A DNA stretch of 64,000 nucleotides from NCBI RefSeq assembly GCF_005153485.1, contig NZ_CP039740.1, positions 2,917,001 through 2,981,000 of the forward strand. Direction: 5' to 3'. Of the stretch, positions 30,981 through 41,603 are shown in pieces. Position numbers and translations under genes: made by a program. Source of the DNA: Pseudolabrys sp. FHR47. GTDB taxonomy: Bacteria; Pseudomonadota; Alphaproteobacteria; Rhizobiales; Xanthobacteraceae. The notes below the pieces were generated by a model. The model searched no databases, had not been told where the DNA came from, and saw nothing but the letters and a program-made list of their open reading frames with translations. The first letter of the stretch is position 1; every line of letters begins with the position of its first letter.

Positions 30981-31655
30981 ATGGCTCTCCAGACCATCGT
31001 CTTCGATCTTGACGGCACCCTCGTCGAAACCGCGCCCGACCTCGTCGATACGCTTAATGTCGTGTTCGAGCGCGAAGGCATCCCGCCGGTCCCTTTCGAG
31101 GAAGCACGAACCTTCGTCGGCCATGGCGCGCGCGCCATGATCACGCGCGGACTCAACGCCGAAGGACGCACGGTGACGCCGCAGGTCCTCGACAGACTGT
31201 TCAACGACTTCATCGACTACTACACCGCGCATGTGGCCGACCGCTCCTACCCTTTTCCCGGGGTCATCGACGCGCTCGATGCCTTGAGCGAACGCGGCCA
31301 TCGCCTCGCAGTCTGCACCAACAAGTTCGAGAAGCAGTCGTTGTTGTTGCTTGATGCCCTCAAGATGACGAGCCGTTTTGCAGCGATTGTCGGCCAGGAC
31401 ACCTTCAAGATCGCCAAGCCCGATCCTGAGGTGCTGCGGCGCACGATCCTCGCCGCGGGCGGCGATCCAGCGCATGCCATCATGATCGGCGACTCCGAGA
31501 CCGACATCCTCACCGCCCGCGCAGCCGAATTGCCAGTCGTCGCGGTCGATTTCGGTTACAGCGCGGCACCGGTCTCGGATTACGGTCCGGACCGTCTGAT
31601 CAGCCATTTCGAACAATTATCGGAGGCAATTGCCAGCCTTTCGCAGGGCAAATAA
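30981..31655 (+). CDS. gph: Phosphoglycolate phosphatase (HAD superfamily)
   Basis: It dephosphorylates 2-phosphoglycolate. The 224-residue HAD hydrolase has motif I DLDGTLVETAPD (nucleophile Asp10 and acid/base Asp12), motif II VCTN, and motifs III/IV with KPDPEVL and MIGDSETDI. The helical cap follows motif I. Gph is the best family match for length and motifs, though HAD substrate ranges are broad. It is divergent from rpiA. Confidence 0.9.
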   Translation: MALQTIVFDLDGTLVETAPDLVDTLNVVFEREGIPPVPFEEARTFVGHGARAMITRGLNAEGRTVTPQVLDRLFNDFIDYYTAHVADRSYPFPGVIDALDALSERGHRLAVCTNKFEKQSLLLLDALKMTSRFAAIVGQDTFKIAKPDPEVLRRTILAAGGDPAHAIMIGDSETDILTARAAELPVVAVDFGYSAAPVSDYGPDRLISHFEQLSEAIASLSQGK

Positions 31656-31784
31656 GGCAAAAGCCGCCATAATTATGGTTAACGCGGTAAGGTTAACAGA
31701 ACCCAACTTGTTGCCACATCTTTGAGTGGCTCTTAATGTGCTTAACAAAGGGCGAGTGAATTCGCTCGCGTGGACCGGGGTTAG

Positions 31785-32276
31785 ATGATGTACCGAGTCA
31801 TTGCTGTTGCCGTCGGCGGCTTGCTTCTCGCCGGTTGTTCGTCTTCTTCGGACTTTTTCGATGGTCTGAAGCCGGGCCCGACGCTCGACACCGTCCGCTT
31901 CGAATCCGAACCGCCGGGAGCGGAAGCCAAGACCTCGAACGGCCAGACCTGCAAGACGCCCTGTGCGCTGGCGCTGCCCGTCGATGCGCCGCTGACCGTC
32001 ACCTTCACCCTGCAGGGCTATCAGCCTGAGCAGGAAACGCTCGAGCCGGTCGACCAGTCCGGCAGCCTGCCGCAGTTGCGGCCGAACCCGGTGATGGTCG
32101 AACTCACCGCGGCTCCGCCAGCCAAGCCCGCCGCCAAGCCGCGCGCCCGGAAGCCGGCCGCAAAGCCCTCGACCGCCAAGCCGGCGGCGGCCAAGCCGGC
32201 AGCCGCGGCGCCCGCCCCTGCTCCGGCCGCACAACCGAGCGGCAGCTCGCCCTGGCCGGCTCCGCGCCAGCAGTGA
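31785..32276 (+). CDS. PEGA-domain-like lipoprotein with alanine/proline/lysine-rich tail
   Basis: A 163-residue lipoprotein with lipobox LLAGC at about residues 14-18. The central part (about 35-85) has the PEGA-type pattern VRFESEPPGAEAKT...CKTPCALALP, a beta-sandwich seen in surface proteins. The last 60 residues are Ala/Pro/Lys repeats (KPAAKP) ending PAPRQQ, likely an extended linker. Two in-frame ATGs, 31785 and 31788, compete. Function unknown. Confidence 0.83.
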   Translation: MMYRVIAVAVGGLLLAGCSSSSDFFDGLKPGPTLDTVRFESEPPGAEAKTSNGQTCKTPCALALPVDAPLTVTFTLQGYQPEQETLEPVDQSGSLPQLRPNPVMVELTAAPPAKPAAKPRARKPAAKPSTAKPAAAKPAAAAPAPAPAAQPSGSSPWPAPRQQ

Positions 32277-32455
32277 GTTCCAAAAGACTGTCGACTTGAA
32301 CCCGGCGCGCCAGATTGGCGCGCCGTTTTGCTTGTGGCTTCGTTGCACTGCGAAACAGAGCCATTGCCTGGCGCTATGGCCATGTCCCGCCGAACTGCCT
32401 ATATGGAATAGGTCTACGGTGCTTCGTGATGAAGCGCCGTGACGCCTGGTACGGC

Positions 32456-32462
32456 AAGGAGG
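32456..32462 (+). promoter_or_regulatory. Ribosome-binding site fixing the moaA start
   Basis: AAGGAGG lies 7 bases before GTG at 32470 but only 1 base before the TTG at 32464 that opens the longer frame. This supports GTG 32470 as the moaA start. Confidence 0.75.
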
Positions 32463-32469
32463 CTTGCGC

Positions 32470-33540
32470 GTGCCAACGAGTTTCGGTGGAAACGGGATTA
32501 TGACATTGGCCTTCGATGCCGCATCCGGCGACTTCGGAAAGCCCCGCGCGTTGATCGACCCGTTCGCACGCGCCATTACCTATTTGCGCGTCTCCGTCAC
32601 CGACCGCTGCGACTTCCGCTGCGTCTACTGCATGTCGGAGCATATGAGCTTCCTGCCGAAGGCCGACCTGCTCAGCCTCGAGGAACTCGACCGTCTGTGC
32701 AGTGCCTTCGTCGCCAAAGGCGTGAACAAGCTGCGGCTCACCGGAGGCGAACCCCTCGTCCGCCGCGGCATCATGACCTTGTTCGCATCGCTGTCGCGTC
32801 ACCTGGAAAGCGGCGCGCTTAAGGAATTGACGCTCACCACCAACGCCTCGCAGCTCGAGAAATATGCGGCCGAGCTCAAGAGCTATGGCGTCGAGCGCAT
32901 CAACGTGTCGCTCGACACGCTCGATGCCGACAAATTCCGCGCCATTACGCGCTGGGGCGATCTCAACAAGGTGATGGCCGGTATCGACGCCGCGCAAGCC
33001 GCCGGGCTGAAAGTCAAGATCAACGCCGTCGCGCTCAAGGGCGTCAATGAAGACGAGATCGGCGACATGATCGCCTGGGCGCATGGCCGCGGCATGGACC
33101 TGACGGTCATCGAAGTCATGCCGCTGGGTGAGGTCGGCGAAGACCGGCTCGATCAATATCTGCCGCTGTCGATGCTGCGCGCGCGGCTGGCCGAGCGCTA
33201 TACGCTCGAGGATATCGACTACCAGACCGGCGGGCCTGCCCGCTATGTCCGGGTCAAGGAAACCGGCGGCCGCCTCGGCTTCATCACGCCGCTGACTCAC
33301 AATTTCTGCGAATCCTGCAATCGCGTTCGGATCACCTGCACCGGCACTTTGTTCATGTGCCTGGGTCAGGAGGACGCCGCCGACCTGCGCGCACCGCTGC
33401 GGGCCTCGGAAAGCGACGAAGCGCTGCACCGCGCCATCGACGCTGCCATCCTGCGCAAGCCCAAGGGCCACGACTTTGTCATCGACCGCCGGCAGCACCG
33501 GCCGGCGCTAGCCCGTCATATGAGTGTGACCGGCGGTTGA
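32470..33540 (+). CDS. moaA: GTP 3',8-cyclase (molybdenum cofactor biosynthesis)
   Basis: A radical SAM enzyme that, with MoaC, turns GTP into cyclic pyranopterin monophosphate. The 356-residue protein has the N-terminal cluster motif [11 protein letters not shown]-binding [10 protein letters not shown], and the C-terminal second-cluster ligands in [14 protein letters not shown]. The C-terminal end is Gly-Gly, as required in MoaA. The GTG start at 32470 is preceded by a strong ribosome-binding site. No other moa genes are nearby. Confidence 0.95.
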   Translation: MPTSFGGNGIMTLAFDAASGDFGKPRALIDPFARAITYLRVSVTDRCDFRCVYCMSEHMSFLPKADLLSLEELDRLCSAFVAKGVNKLRLTGGEPLVRRGIMTLFASLSRHLESGALKELTLTTNASQLEKYAAELKSYGVERINVSLDTLDADKFRAITRWGDLNKVMAGIDAAQAAGLKVKINAVALKGVNEDEIGDMIAWAHGRGMDLTVIEVMPLGEVGEDRLDQYLPLSMLRARLAERYTLEDIDYQTGGPARYVRVKETGGRLGFITPLTHNFCESCNRVRITCTGTLFMCLGQEDAADLRAPLRASESDEALHRAIDAAILRKPKGHDFVIDRRQHRPALARHMSVTGG

Positions 33541-33781
33541 GGCCGTCGAGCCTGCGTCAAGGTGATATTGGCGCAAAACAGGCTCATCCTGCCGTCCTTT
33601 TCACCCCTAGCCAAAAGTCCCATTGGGGCGGCCAGTTGCCGCCATTTTCACCATTGACGGCTGGCATTTCCATCGGCTTAACAGGCATGTGGACCTGCCG
33701 TCCGCATGCGTGTGGGGCGCATAAAACAGAAGTAAAATTGGTTTGCCGGCCGATCCGGCCGGCCAGAGGGGGAATTCAAAA

Positions 33782-34384
33782 GTGAGCGTTCTCGACGCAT
33801 GGCTTAAAGGCCTGTTGCCGGTTTCCCGCGCCATCGATGCGATGACGACCTGGATCGGCAAGCGGCTGGCTTGGCTCATCCTGGCCGCCGTACTCGTATC
33901 GGCGGTGAATGCCACAGTCCGCAAACTGTTCGATACCTCCTCGAACTCCTGGCTCGAACTGCAATGGGTGCTGTTCGGAGTCGTGTTCCTGCTGTGCTCG
34001 CCGTGGACGCTGCTCGCCAACGAGCACATCCGCATCGACATCGTGAACAACCTGATGCCGAAGAGGGCACGCAACTGGATCGACGTCGTCGGCCATACGC
34101 TGTTCCTCGCGCCCTGGTGCATCCTGATGATCGTCACCGGTGCGCCGTTCTTCTGGCGCTCCTTCATGATCAACGAACAGTCCGGCAATGCCGGCGGCCT
34201 GCCGCAATGGCCATCGAAATCGCTGGTCCTGATCGGCTTCGCTTTGCTCCTCGCCCAAGGTCTCTCCGAGTTGATCAAGCGCATCGCAGTGATGCGCGGC
34301 CACATTCCCGATCCGCACGAAAGTTCGGTCAGCGCCCTCGAAGCCGAGGTCGAACGTACTGTCGAAGCGATTGAACAGCGCTAA
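33782..34384 (+). CDS. TRAP transporter small permease (DctQ)
   Basis: The 200-residue small membrane subunit of a tripartite ATP-independent periplasmic transporter. Four hydrophobic segments are seen (about 25-45, 60-80, 95-120 and 145-165), with NEHIRIDI in the loop that typifies DctQ. GTG at 33782 is preceded by GAGGGGG. It precedes the large permease by 29 bp; the binding proteins are encoded convergently beyond it. Confidence 0.92.
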   Translation: MSVLDAWLKGLLPVSRAIDAMTTWIGKRLAWLILAAVLVSAVNATVRKLFDTSSNSWLELQWVLFGVVFLLCSPWTLLANEHIRIDIVNNLMPKRARNWIDVVGHTLFLAPWCILMIVTGAPFFWRSFMINEQSGNAGGLPQWPSKSLVLIGFALLLAQGLSELIKRIAVMRGHIPDPHESSVSALEAEVERTVEAIEQR

Positions 34385-34413
34385 GCGCCGCCAGCGGATC
34401 CTGGAGTAACACA

Positions 34414-36225
34414 ATGATTGCCTTTCTGATCGAGAACATGGCTCCGATCATGTTCGTATCGCTGGTCGTGTTTCTGCTGCTGGGCTATCCGGCGGCATTC
34501 TCGCTCGCCGCGGTCGGCTTGCTGTACGCCATCATCGGCATCGAGCTCGGCCAATTTTCGCCGGACTTCCTGCAGGCCCTGCCCGAGCGCGTCTACGGCG
34601 TGATGAACAATGACACGCTGCTCGCTATTCCGTTTTTCACTTTCATGGGATTGATCCTTGAACGATCCGGCATGGCGGAGGATTTGCTCGACACCATCGG
34701 ACAACTGTTCGGTACGGTGCGCGGTGGCCTTGCCTATGCGGTGGTCTTCGTCGGCGCCCTGCTCGCCGCCACCACCGGCGTGGTCGCGGCTTCGGTGATT
34801 TCGATGGGCCTGATCTCGCTGCCGATCATGCTGCGCTACGGTTACGACCGCCGCGTCGCCTCCGGCGTCATCGCCGCCTCCGGCACCCTGGCGCAGATCA
34901 TTCCGCCGTCGCTGGTTCTGATCGTGATGGCCGACCAGCTCGGCAAATCGGTCGGCGACATGTACGAAGGCGCCTTCATTCCCGGCCTCGTACTGTCCGC
35001 GCTCTATGCCGGCTACATCTTCCTCGTCACCCTCGTGAAGCCGATGGCGGTGCCCGGCCTGCCGCTGGAAGCGATCGGCTTTCGGGAGCCGAGCGGTGCC
35101 CGCGGCGTCTGGCAGCTCGGCGTGCTCGTCCTGTTCTCGGGACTTGTCGCCTACTTCCTCATGACCCAGACCAATGTGCGGGGCGGCGCCGATTTCGTCA
35201 TCCTGACCATGTCGGTCGGCGTGATCGTGTCGTTCCTGTGCGCTGTGTTCAACCGCGTGTTCGGTACCCGCTACTTCTACGTCAGCTTCATACTGTTCGT
35301 GGTCCTCGCAGGCGCCTGGTATTACTTCAATCACCACGGCCATCAGAACTGGGCCTTGCTGCTCGCTGCGCTGTCGGCCGGCGCGCTCTACGCGGTGATT
35401 GCCGCGCTGATCGAAAAGACGACCGGATTCCGCCTCATGACCTTGATGGCGGAGCAGACCACTTTCGTCATGGTGCCGCCGCTGTTCCTGATCTTCCTCG
35501 TGCTCGGCACCATCTTCATCGGCGTTGCGACGCCGACCGAAGGCGGCGCCATGGGCGCGGTCGGCGCGCTGGCACTGGGGGCTATGAAGCGGCGCTTGAG
35601 CTGGGATCTGATCCGCCAGGCCGTGGAATCGACGGCCAAGCTGTCGGCCTTCGTCGTCTTCATTCTGCTCGGCGCCCGCGTGTTCTCGCTGACCTTCTAC
35701 GGCGTCAGCGGACACATCTGGGTCGAGCACCTGCTCACTTCGCTGCCCGGCGGCGCGACCGGCTTCCTGATCTTCGTCAACGCGCTGGTCTTCGTCCTTG
35801 CCTTCTTCCTCGACTTCTTCGAGCTGGCCTTCATCGTCATCCCGCTGCTCGGGCCAGCGGCGGAAAAGCTCGGTATCGACCTCATCTGGTTCGGCATCAT
35901 CCTCGGCGTCAACATGCAGACCTCGTTCATGCATCCGCCGTTCGGCTTCGCACTGTTCTATCTGCGCTCGGTGGCGCCGAAGGAAGCCTATACGGATCGC
36001 GTCACCGGCCTGCGCATGGAGCCGGTGACCACGGGCCAGATCTACTGGGGTGCGGTGCCGTTCGTCTGCATTCAGCTCATCATGGTGGCGCTGGTGATCA
36101 TCTTCCCGCAAATGGTCATGCACTACAAATCAAGCGCGTCCACCGTCGATCCGAACACCGTGAAGATCGAGGTACCGCAGTTCAACATGCCGCCGCTCGA
36201 CTTCGCGCCGCCGACATTCAAATAG
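34414..36225 (+). CDS. TRAP transporter large permease (DctM), long form
   Basis: The main membrane subunit, which moves the solute with a sodium gradient. The 603 residues compare with about 430 usual for DctM. Normal DctM modules appear at about 1-225 (PFFTFMGLILERSGM, SGTLAQIIPPS) and 360-570 (ATPTEGGAMGAVGAL, LGVNMQTSFMHPPFGFALFY). Between them lies an extra stretch of about 130 residues (225-355) with several further helices. Ribosome-binding GGAG precedes ATG 34414. Longer DctM variants are known with TakP-type partners, so this may be a subfamily trait. Confidence 0.92.
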   Translation: MIAFLIENMAPIMFVSLVVFLLLGYPAAFSLAAVGLLYAIIGIELGQFSPDFLQALPERVYGVMNNDTLLAIPFFTFMGLILERSGMAEDLLDTIGQLFGTVRGGLAYAVVFVGALLAATTGVVAASVISMGLISLPIMLRYGYDRRVASGVIAASGTLAQIIPPSLVLIVMADQLGKSVGDMYEGAFIPGLVLSALYAGYIFLVTLVKPMAVPGLPLEAIGFREPSGARGVWQLGVLVLFSGLVAYFLMTQTNVRGGADFVILTMSVGVIVSFLCAVFNRVFGTRYFYVSFILFVVLAGAWYYFNHHGHQNWALLLAALSAGALYAVIAALIEKTTGFRLMTLMAEQTTFVMVPPLFLIFLVLGTIFIGVATPTEGGAMGAVGALALGAMKRRLSWDLIRQAVESTAKLSAFVVFILLGARVFSLTFYGVSGHIWVEHLLTSLPGGATGFLIFVNALVFVLAFFLDFFELAFIVIPLLGPAAEKLGIDLIWFGIILGVNMQTSFMHPPFGFALFYLRSVAPKEAYTDRVTGLRMEPVTTGQIYWGAVPFVCIQLIMVALVIIFPQMVMHYKSSASTVDPNTVKIEVPQFNMPPLDFAPPTFK

Positions 36226-36253
36226 CGCTGCGTCGGAAAAGCCGGTCAACAAA

Positions 36254-36280
36254 AAACCCCGGAGCGACGCTCCGGGGTTT
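36254..36280. terminator. Bidirectional rho-independent terminator
   Basis: A perfect stem of 12-13 bp, AAACCCCGGAGCG paired with its complement, ends the dctM transcript on the plus strand and the first binding-protein transcript on the minus strand. Six A residues at 36251-36256 give a U-tract on the minus strand, and TTTCTCTTTT follows on the plus strand. Confidence 0.92.
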
Positions 36281-36307
36281 CTCTTTTCGTCCGTGCCGCC
36301 TGAGCGA

Positions 36308-37393
36308 TCAGGAGCTCATCACGCGCATCATGAACTGATCGTAGCTGTTTTCAGCCAAGCGGAACCACTGATAGCTGTTCTTCGTAAAGGCCAGCATCGA
36401 GTCGTTGACCTTCTTGAAGCTTTCGTTGCTGGCCGCGGTCTCGTTGTGCAGTTCGACGGTCGCCTTGTAGGCCGCTTCCATGATCGGCTGCGAGTAAACG
36501 TGCAGCTTGGTGCCGCCGGCGATCAGGCGACGCAGCGCCTGCGGGTTGAGCGCGTCGTATTTCGCCATCATGTTGGTGTTGGCGAGATGACCGGCCTGCT
36601 CGAGGACGGCCTGGTAATGCTTCGGCAGCGCATTCCACTTGTCGAGGTTGACGAAGGCCAGCAGCATCGAGCCGCCTTCCCACCAGCCCGGCGCGTAGTA
36701 ATGCGGGGCCACCTTGTAGAAGCCGAGCTTTTCATCGTCGTAGGGACCGATCCACTCGGCCGCGTCGATAGTGCCCTTCTCCAGCGCCGGATAGATGTCG
36801 CCGCCGGCGATCTGCTGCGGCACGGCGCCAAGCTTCTGCATGATCTTGCCGGCCCAGCCGCCGATACGCAGCTTGAGACCCTTGATATCGTCGACGGTGT
36901 TGATCTCCTTGCGGAACCAACCGCCCATCTGGGCGCCGGTGTTGCCGGCGAGGATGCCGCGGATGTTGTACTTCTTATAGAACTCGTTGAGCACTTCCTG
37001 ACCGCCGCCCTGCATCCACCAGCCCTGGTTCAGGCGGAAGTTCGGGCCGAACGGCACCGACGTACCGAAGCCGAAGGTCGGATCTTTGCCGAAATAGTAG
37101 TACGAAGCGGTGTGGCCGATTTCGACCGTGCCGTTCTGCACGGCGTCGACGATGGCGAGGCCCGGCACGATTTCACCGGCCGCAAACGGCTGGATCTGGA
37201 ACTTACCGTCGGTCGCATCCGAGACCGCTTTGCACATCACCTCAACGCCACCGTAGATGGTATCGAGGGACTTCGGCCAGCTGGCCGGCATGCGCCATTT
37301 GATTTCAGGGTTCGACTGCGCGATCGCGGGAGCCGCGACCGCCGCGCCGGCAACGCCCAAGCCGGCTGCCTGAATAAATTGACGACGTTTCAT
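36308..37393 (-). CDS. TRAP transporter solute-binding protein, TakP-like (copy 1)
   Basis: A 361-residue periplasmic binding protein. A twin-arginine-type signal (MKRRQFIQAAG to APAIAQ) is followed by a DctP-fold core with AGEIVPGLA, MGGWFRKE and WIGPYDDEK. These motifs match Rhodobacter TakP, an alpha-keto acid binding protein, so a 2-oxo acid ligand is likely but unproven. GGGAGGA lies 8-9 bases before the ATG at 37393. The gene is convergent to dctQM. Confidence 0.92.
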   Translation of the reverse strand: MKRRQFIQAAGLGVAGAAVAAPAIAQSNPEIKWRMPASWPKSLDTIYGGVEVMCKAVSDATDGKFQIQPFAAGEIVPGLAIVDAVQNGTVEIGHTASYYYFGKDPTFGFGTSVPFGPNFRLNQGWWMQGGGQEVLNEFYKKYNIRGILAGNTGAQMGGWFRKEINTVDDIKGLKLRIGGWAGKIMQKLGAVPQQIAGGDIYPALEKGTIDAAEWIGPYDDEKLGFYKVAPHYYAPGWWEGGSMLLAFVNLDKWNALPKHYQAVLEQAGHLANTNMMAKYDALNPQALRRLIAGGTKLHVYSQPIMEAAYKATVELHNETAASNESFKKVNDSMLAFTKNSYQWFRLAENSYDQFMMRVMSS

Positions 37394-37575
37394 TACTGGT
37401 ATCCTCCCAATGTCACTTGAAATGCGGGAGCCCCCGGACTACCCGCACATGCACCCACTGAACCGGGGGCTTGCCCGGAACATGGCGGAGACCGAAGCTT
37501 AAATCCAGCCCTTCATTGGTAAAAAGCCCCGAAAGTTAACACGGCGCGGGCCGGAGCCGGCTCGATCCAATAAGA

Positions 37576-37602
37576 CAGGGCCGGCATTTGACGCCGGCCC
37601 TG
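37576..37602 (-). terminator. Probable terminator hairpin of the second binding-protein gene
   Basis: A perfect 10-bp stem CAGGGCCGGC paired across a 7-base loop lies 57 bp beyond the stop of the gene at 37659-38747. On the minus strand it is followed by TCTTATT, a weak U-run. It could also be only an intergenic palindrome. Confidence 0.6.
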
Positions 37603-37658
37603 CCCCTAGCTTCCAAACTTGGTGCAAATGATAAATTTTCAGGCAGTTTGTGGTACGG

Positions 37659-38747
37659 TCAGCCTTTCGCCCGGGCGCGGATCATGAAGCTGTCGTAGGT
37701 GTGCTCGGCAACCTGCCACCACAGGTATTCATTGCCGCGGTAGGCCTCCATATCGGTCAGCACCTTCTTGTAGTTGGGGTTCTTCGCCGATTCCTCGGCG
37801 TTGACCTCATTGGAGGCCTTGAGACACGCATCCATGATCTCCACCGAGTACGGCCGCAACTGCACACCATTGGCGACGAGGCGCCGCAAAGCCTGCGGAT
37901 TGCGTCCGTCGTAACGCGCGGTCTGCTCGATATTCGCAGCCCCCGCCGCCGCCGTGACGATCGCCTGATAGTTCTTCGGCAACTCGTTCCACTTCGCCTG
38001 ATTGATCAGAAGATGATTGGCCGAATTGCCTTCCCACCAACCCGGGTAGTAGTAGAATTTGGCGACCTTGTAGAAGCCGAGCTTCTCATCATCATACGGC
38101 CCCACCCATTCGGCGGCATCGATGGTGCCTTTCTCCAGCGCCGGATAGATGTCACCCGCCGCGATCTGCTGGGCGACGACACCAAGCTTTCCGACGGTCT
38201 TGCCGGCCCAGCCGCCGATGCGCATTTTCAGGCCCTTGAGGTCGTCGAGCGTTTTGACCTCCTTGCGGAACCAGCCGCCCATCTGGCAACCGGTATTGCC
38301 CATCGGCATGCCTTTCGTCTGATAGCCGCCGGCGAATTCATCGAAAAGCTTCTGGCCGTTGCCTTCATAGAACCAGGAGTTCTGCTGCCGCGCATTCATG
38401 CCGAAAGGTACCGAGCAGAACAACGCCCAGGTCGGATCCTTGCCGATGTAATAATAAACAGCGGTGTGCCCCATCTCGACTGTGCCGTTCTGAACCGCGT
38501 CGAGCACCTGTAGACCCGGCACGATCTCACCGGCGGCGAAGGTCTGCACCTGGAATTTGTTATCAGTCGCCTCCGAGACATATTTGGCAAACGTCTCGCA
38601 CGAGCCGTACAACGTATCCAGCGACTTCGGCCAGCTCGCGGTCAAACGCCATCTGATTTCCGGCGAGGACTGAGCAATAGCGGGCGCGGCGATTGCCGAC
38701 GCCGCCAGTCCGACGCCAGCCGATTTGATAAATTGCCTTCGCTTCAT
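37659..38747 (-). CDS. TRAP transporter solute-binding protein, TakP-like (copy 2)
   Basis: A 362-residue periplasmic binding protein. ATG 38747 is chosen because it begins a twin-arginine-type signal (MKRRQFIKSAG) and GGGAGAA lies upstream; ATG 38768 is in frame but adds residues before the signal. Core motifs MGGWFRKE and WVGPYDDEK are shared with the two neighbouring copies. The 265-bp gap before the next gene has a hairpin, so it may be transcribed alone. Its ligand may differ slightly from that of the other copies. Confidence 0.92.
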   Translation of the reverse strand: MKRRQFIKSAGVGLAASAIAAPAIAQSSPEIRWRLTASWPKSLDTLYGSCETFAKYVSEATDNKFQVQTFAAGEIVPGLQVLDAVQNGTVEMGHTAVYYYIGKDPTWALFCSVPFGMNARQQNSWFYEGNGQKLFDEFAGGYQTKGMPMGNTGCQMGGWFRKEVKTLDDLKGLKMRIGGWAGKTVGKLGVVAQQIAAGDIYPALEKGTIDAAEWVGPYDDEKLGFYKVAKFYYYPGWWEGNSANHLLINQAKWNELPKNYQAIVTAAAGAANIEQTARYDGRNPQALRRLVANGVQLRPYSVEIMDACLKASNEVNAEESAKNPNYKKVLTDMEAYRGNEYLWWQVAEHTYDSFMIRARAKG

Positions 38748-38904
38748 GAGATCGTTCTCCCTTGCCATTTTTCAGGCGGGCCCCTCGTTGCCGCCATTGA
38801 TTTTTGAGTTCGTATATCGGGGGGACCTCTGAAGGATGAGCGAGGCTGAACGATAAATCCAGCAATCTAAACAACGCTGCCCACTTCGCTGCGGCGCAAA
38901 AAAA

Positions 38905-38932
38905 GAACCCTCGCCAAAGTGGGCGAGGGTTC
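38905..38932 (-). terminator. Rho-independent terminator of the third binding-protein gene
   Basis: An 11-bp perfect stem GAACCCTCGCC paired across a 6-base loop is followed on the minus strand by seven T residues (A-run at 38898-38904). It lies 45 bp beyond the stop at 38977. Confidence 0.9.
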
Positions 38933-38976
38933 CAGTGTTTTATCTTGGTCGGCGCGGGCAGGCGCCGGTCACTTCG

Positions 38977-40068
<1,092 letters not shown>

Positions 40069-40255
40069 TCCATATACTCCGTTTTTTGCGAAAGTTTTGG
40101 CAGCTTTCACCGCCGCGAAACGGCGATTACTTGCGCGCCTGCTAGCCGGTCCACGCAGGGGTGACCAGCGTCATGGCTGCATTGCAAGCATGCGAGGCAT
40201 CATTGTCGCAGCGGCGGAATGCGTGCCTAGACTTTCGTCTAAGTGCGGTAATGGA

Positions 40256-41392
40256 TCACGCCTCGATGACAATCTTCGGCGCGCTGCGCGAGGGACCGCC
40301 TTTGATTTGTTCCAAAACCTTGGCGGCGATGTCGCGATAAATCTTTGCGTGCACGCCTTCCGGCTCGGTGGCGACGACGGGCAGACCGGCATCCGATTTC
40401 TCGCGGATGGTCATATGCAGCGGAACTTCGCCGAGGAACGGCACGCCCTGCCGTTCCGCTTCGTGGCGCGCGCCGCCATGGCCGAACAGATCGGAGCGCG
40501 TGCCGCATTCCGGGCAGAGGAAGTAACTCATGTTCTCGACGACGCCGAGCACCGGCACGTTGACGCGCTTGAACATGGCAACGCCGCGCCGCGCATCGAT
40601 GAGCGCCAGGTCCTGCGGCGTCGAAACAATGACCGCACCCTTGAGTGGCACCTGCTGCGCCATGGTGAGCTGGGCGTCCCCGGTGCCGGGGGGCATGTCG
40701 ACGACCATGACGTCGAGCCTGCCCCACTCGACCTCGCGCAGCATCTGCGTGATCGCCGACATCACCATCGGCCCACGCCAGATCATCGGCGTCTCTTCGT
40801 CGATCAGGAAACCGATCGACATCACCTTGAGGCCATATTTCTCGATCGGCTTCAGGCGCGTGCCACCGAGGGTCTCAGGCTTCTGCTTGATGTCGAGCAG
40901 CTTTGGAATAGAGGGACCGTAGATATCGGCGTCGAGCAGGCCGACTTTCAGACCGAGCGCGGCGAGACCGAGCGCGAGGTTCACCGACGTCGTGGATTTG
41001 CCAACACCGCCTTTGCCGGAAGCGACCGCGATCACCGCATCGACACCGGGGATGCCGGTCTGCGCGCCGGAGGCCTGCTTGGCGGGGCCGTGCGAGTGAC
41101 CGTGAGCGTGACCCTGCGCCTGGTGTGCCGGCGCCGGGCCCTTGGCGGCCTTCTCGGCCGTGAGCGCGACCAGCGCCGAAGTGACGCCCGGCACGGCCCG
41201 CACCGCGGCCTCGGCGGCCGCGCGCACCGGCTCCCAGGCCTTCACCGCCGCCGCGTCCACGGTGATCGAGAAGAACACCTTGCCGTCCGTGGCGACGATA
41301 TCGGACAGGACTTTCTCCCCGGTGAGCGGCGCGCCATTGGGCGAACGGACCTTCGCCAGAGCGCTCAAGACATCTTCCTTGCTCACCGCCAT
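40256..41392 (-). CDS. apbC: Mrp/NBP35 (ApbC) iron-sulfur cluster carrier ATPase
   Basis: A P-loop ATPase that carries and transfers Fe-S clusters. The 378-residue protein has an N-terminal MIP18/DUF59 domain (about 1-90), then a His-rich linker (QAQGHAHGHSHG), then the ATPase with the deviant Walker A GKGGVGKST, DADIYGPS, DMPPGTGD and the cluster-binding pair in FLCPECG. ATG 41392 is preceded by AAGGGA; the frame extends further upstream without support. A His-rich linker is not usual in this family. Confidence 0.94.
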   Translation of the reverse strand: MAVSKEDVLSALAKVRSPNGAPLTGEKVLSDIVATDGKVFFSITVDAAAVKAWEPVRAAAEAAVRAVPGVTSALVALTAEKAAKGPAPAHQAQGHAHGHSHGPAKQASGAQTGIPGVDAVIAVASGKGGVGKSTTSVNLALGLAALGLKVGLLDADIYGPSIPKLLDIKQKPETLGGTRLKPIEKYGLKVMSIGFLIDEETPMIWRGPMVMSAITQMLREVEWGRLDVMVVDMPPGTGDAQLTMAQQVPLKGAVIVSTPQDLALIDARRGVAMFKRVNVPVLGVVENMSYFLCPECGTRSDLFGHGGARHEAERQGVPFLGEVPLHMTIREKSDAGLPVVATEPEGVHAKIYRDIAAKVLEQIKGGPSRSAPKIVIEA

Positions 41393-41603
41393 GATCGTTC
41401 CCTTTCCGCCGGCTGGACCTATTCCAAGGTCTCGTCTGCCTGCCATTTGGCCGTTTGCCGCAGCCGATGCAAGAGAGCCAGCCCCGGCGGACCTAGACGG
41501 TTGACGCGCCCGCCCCGACAATGACCTATACCGCCGGAACCGGCCCTTTGAGGGCCCGCGAGGCTTTTCGATCCGGACGACCGGGCAATTTGGGAGGACG
41601 ACA

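Noticed and set aside
31656..31784. An RNA gene in the AT-richer gap before the PEGA lipoprotein
   Set aside because: No stem of convincing length or conserved RNA motif is visible.
34381..36123. 580-codon minus-strand frame opposite dctM
   Set aside because: Composition is Glu/Asp/His/Arg-rich, without hydrophobic cores, and it is the mirror of membrane helices.
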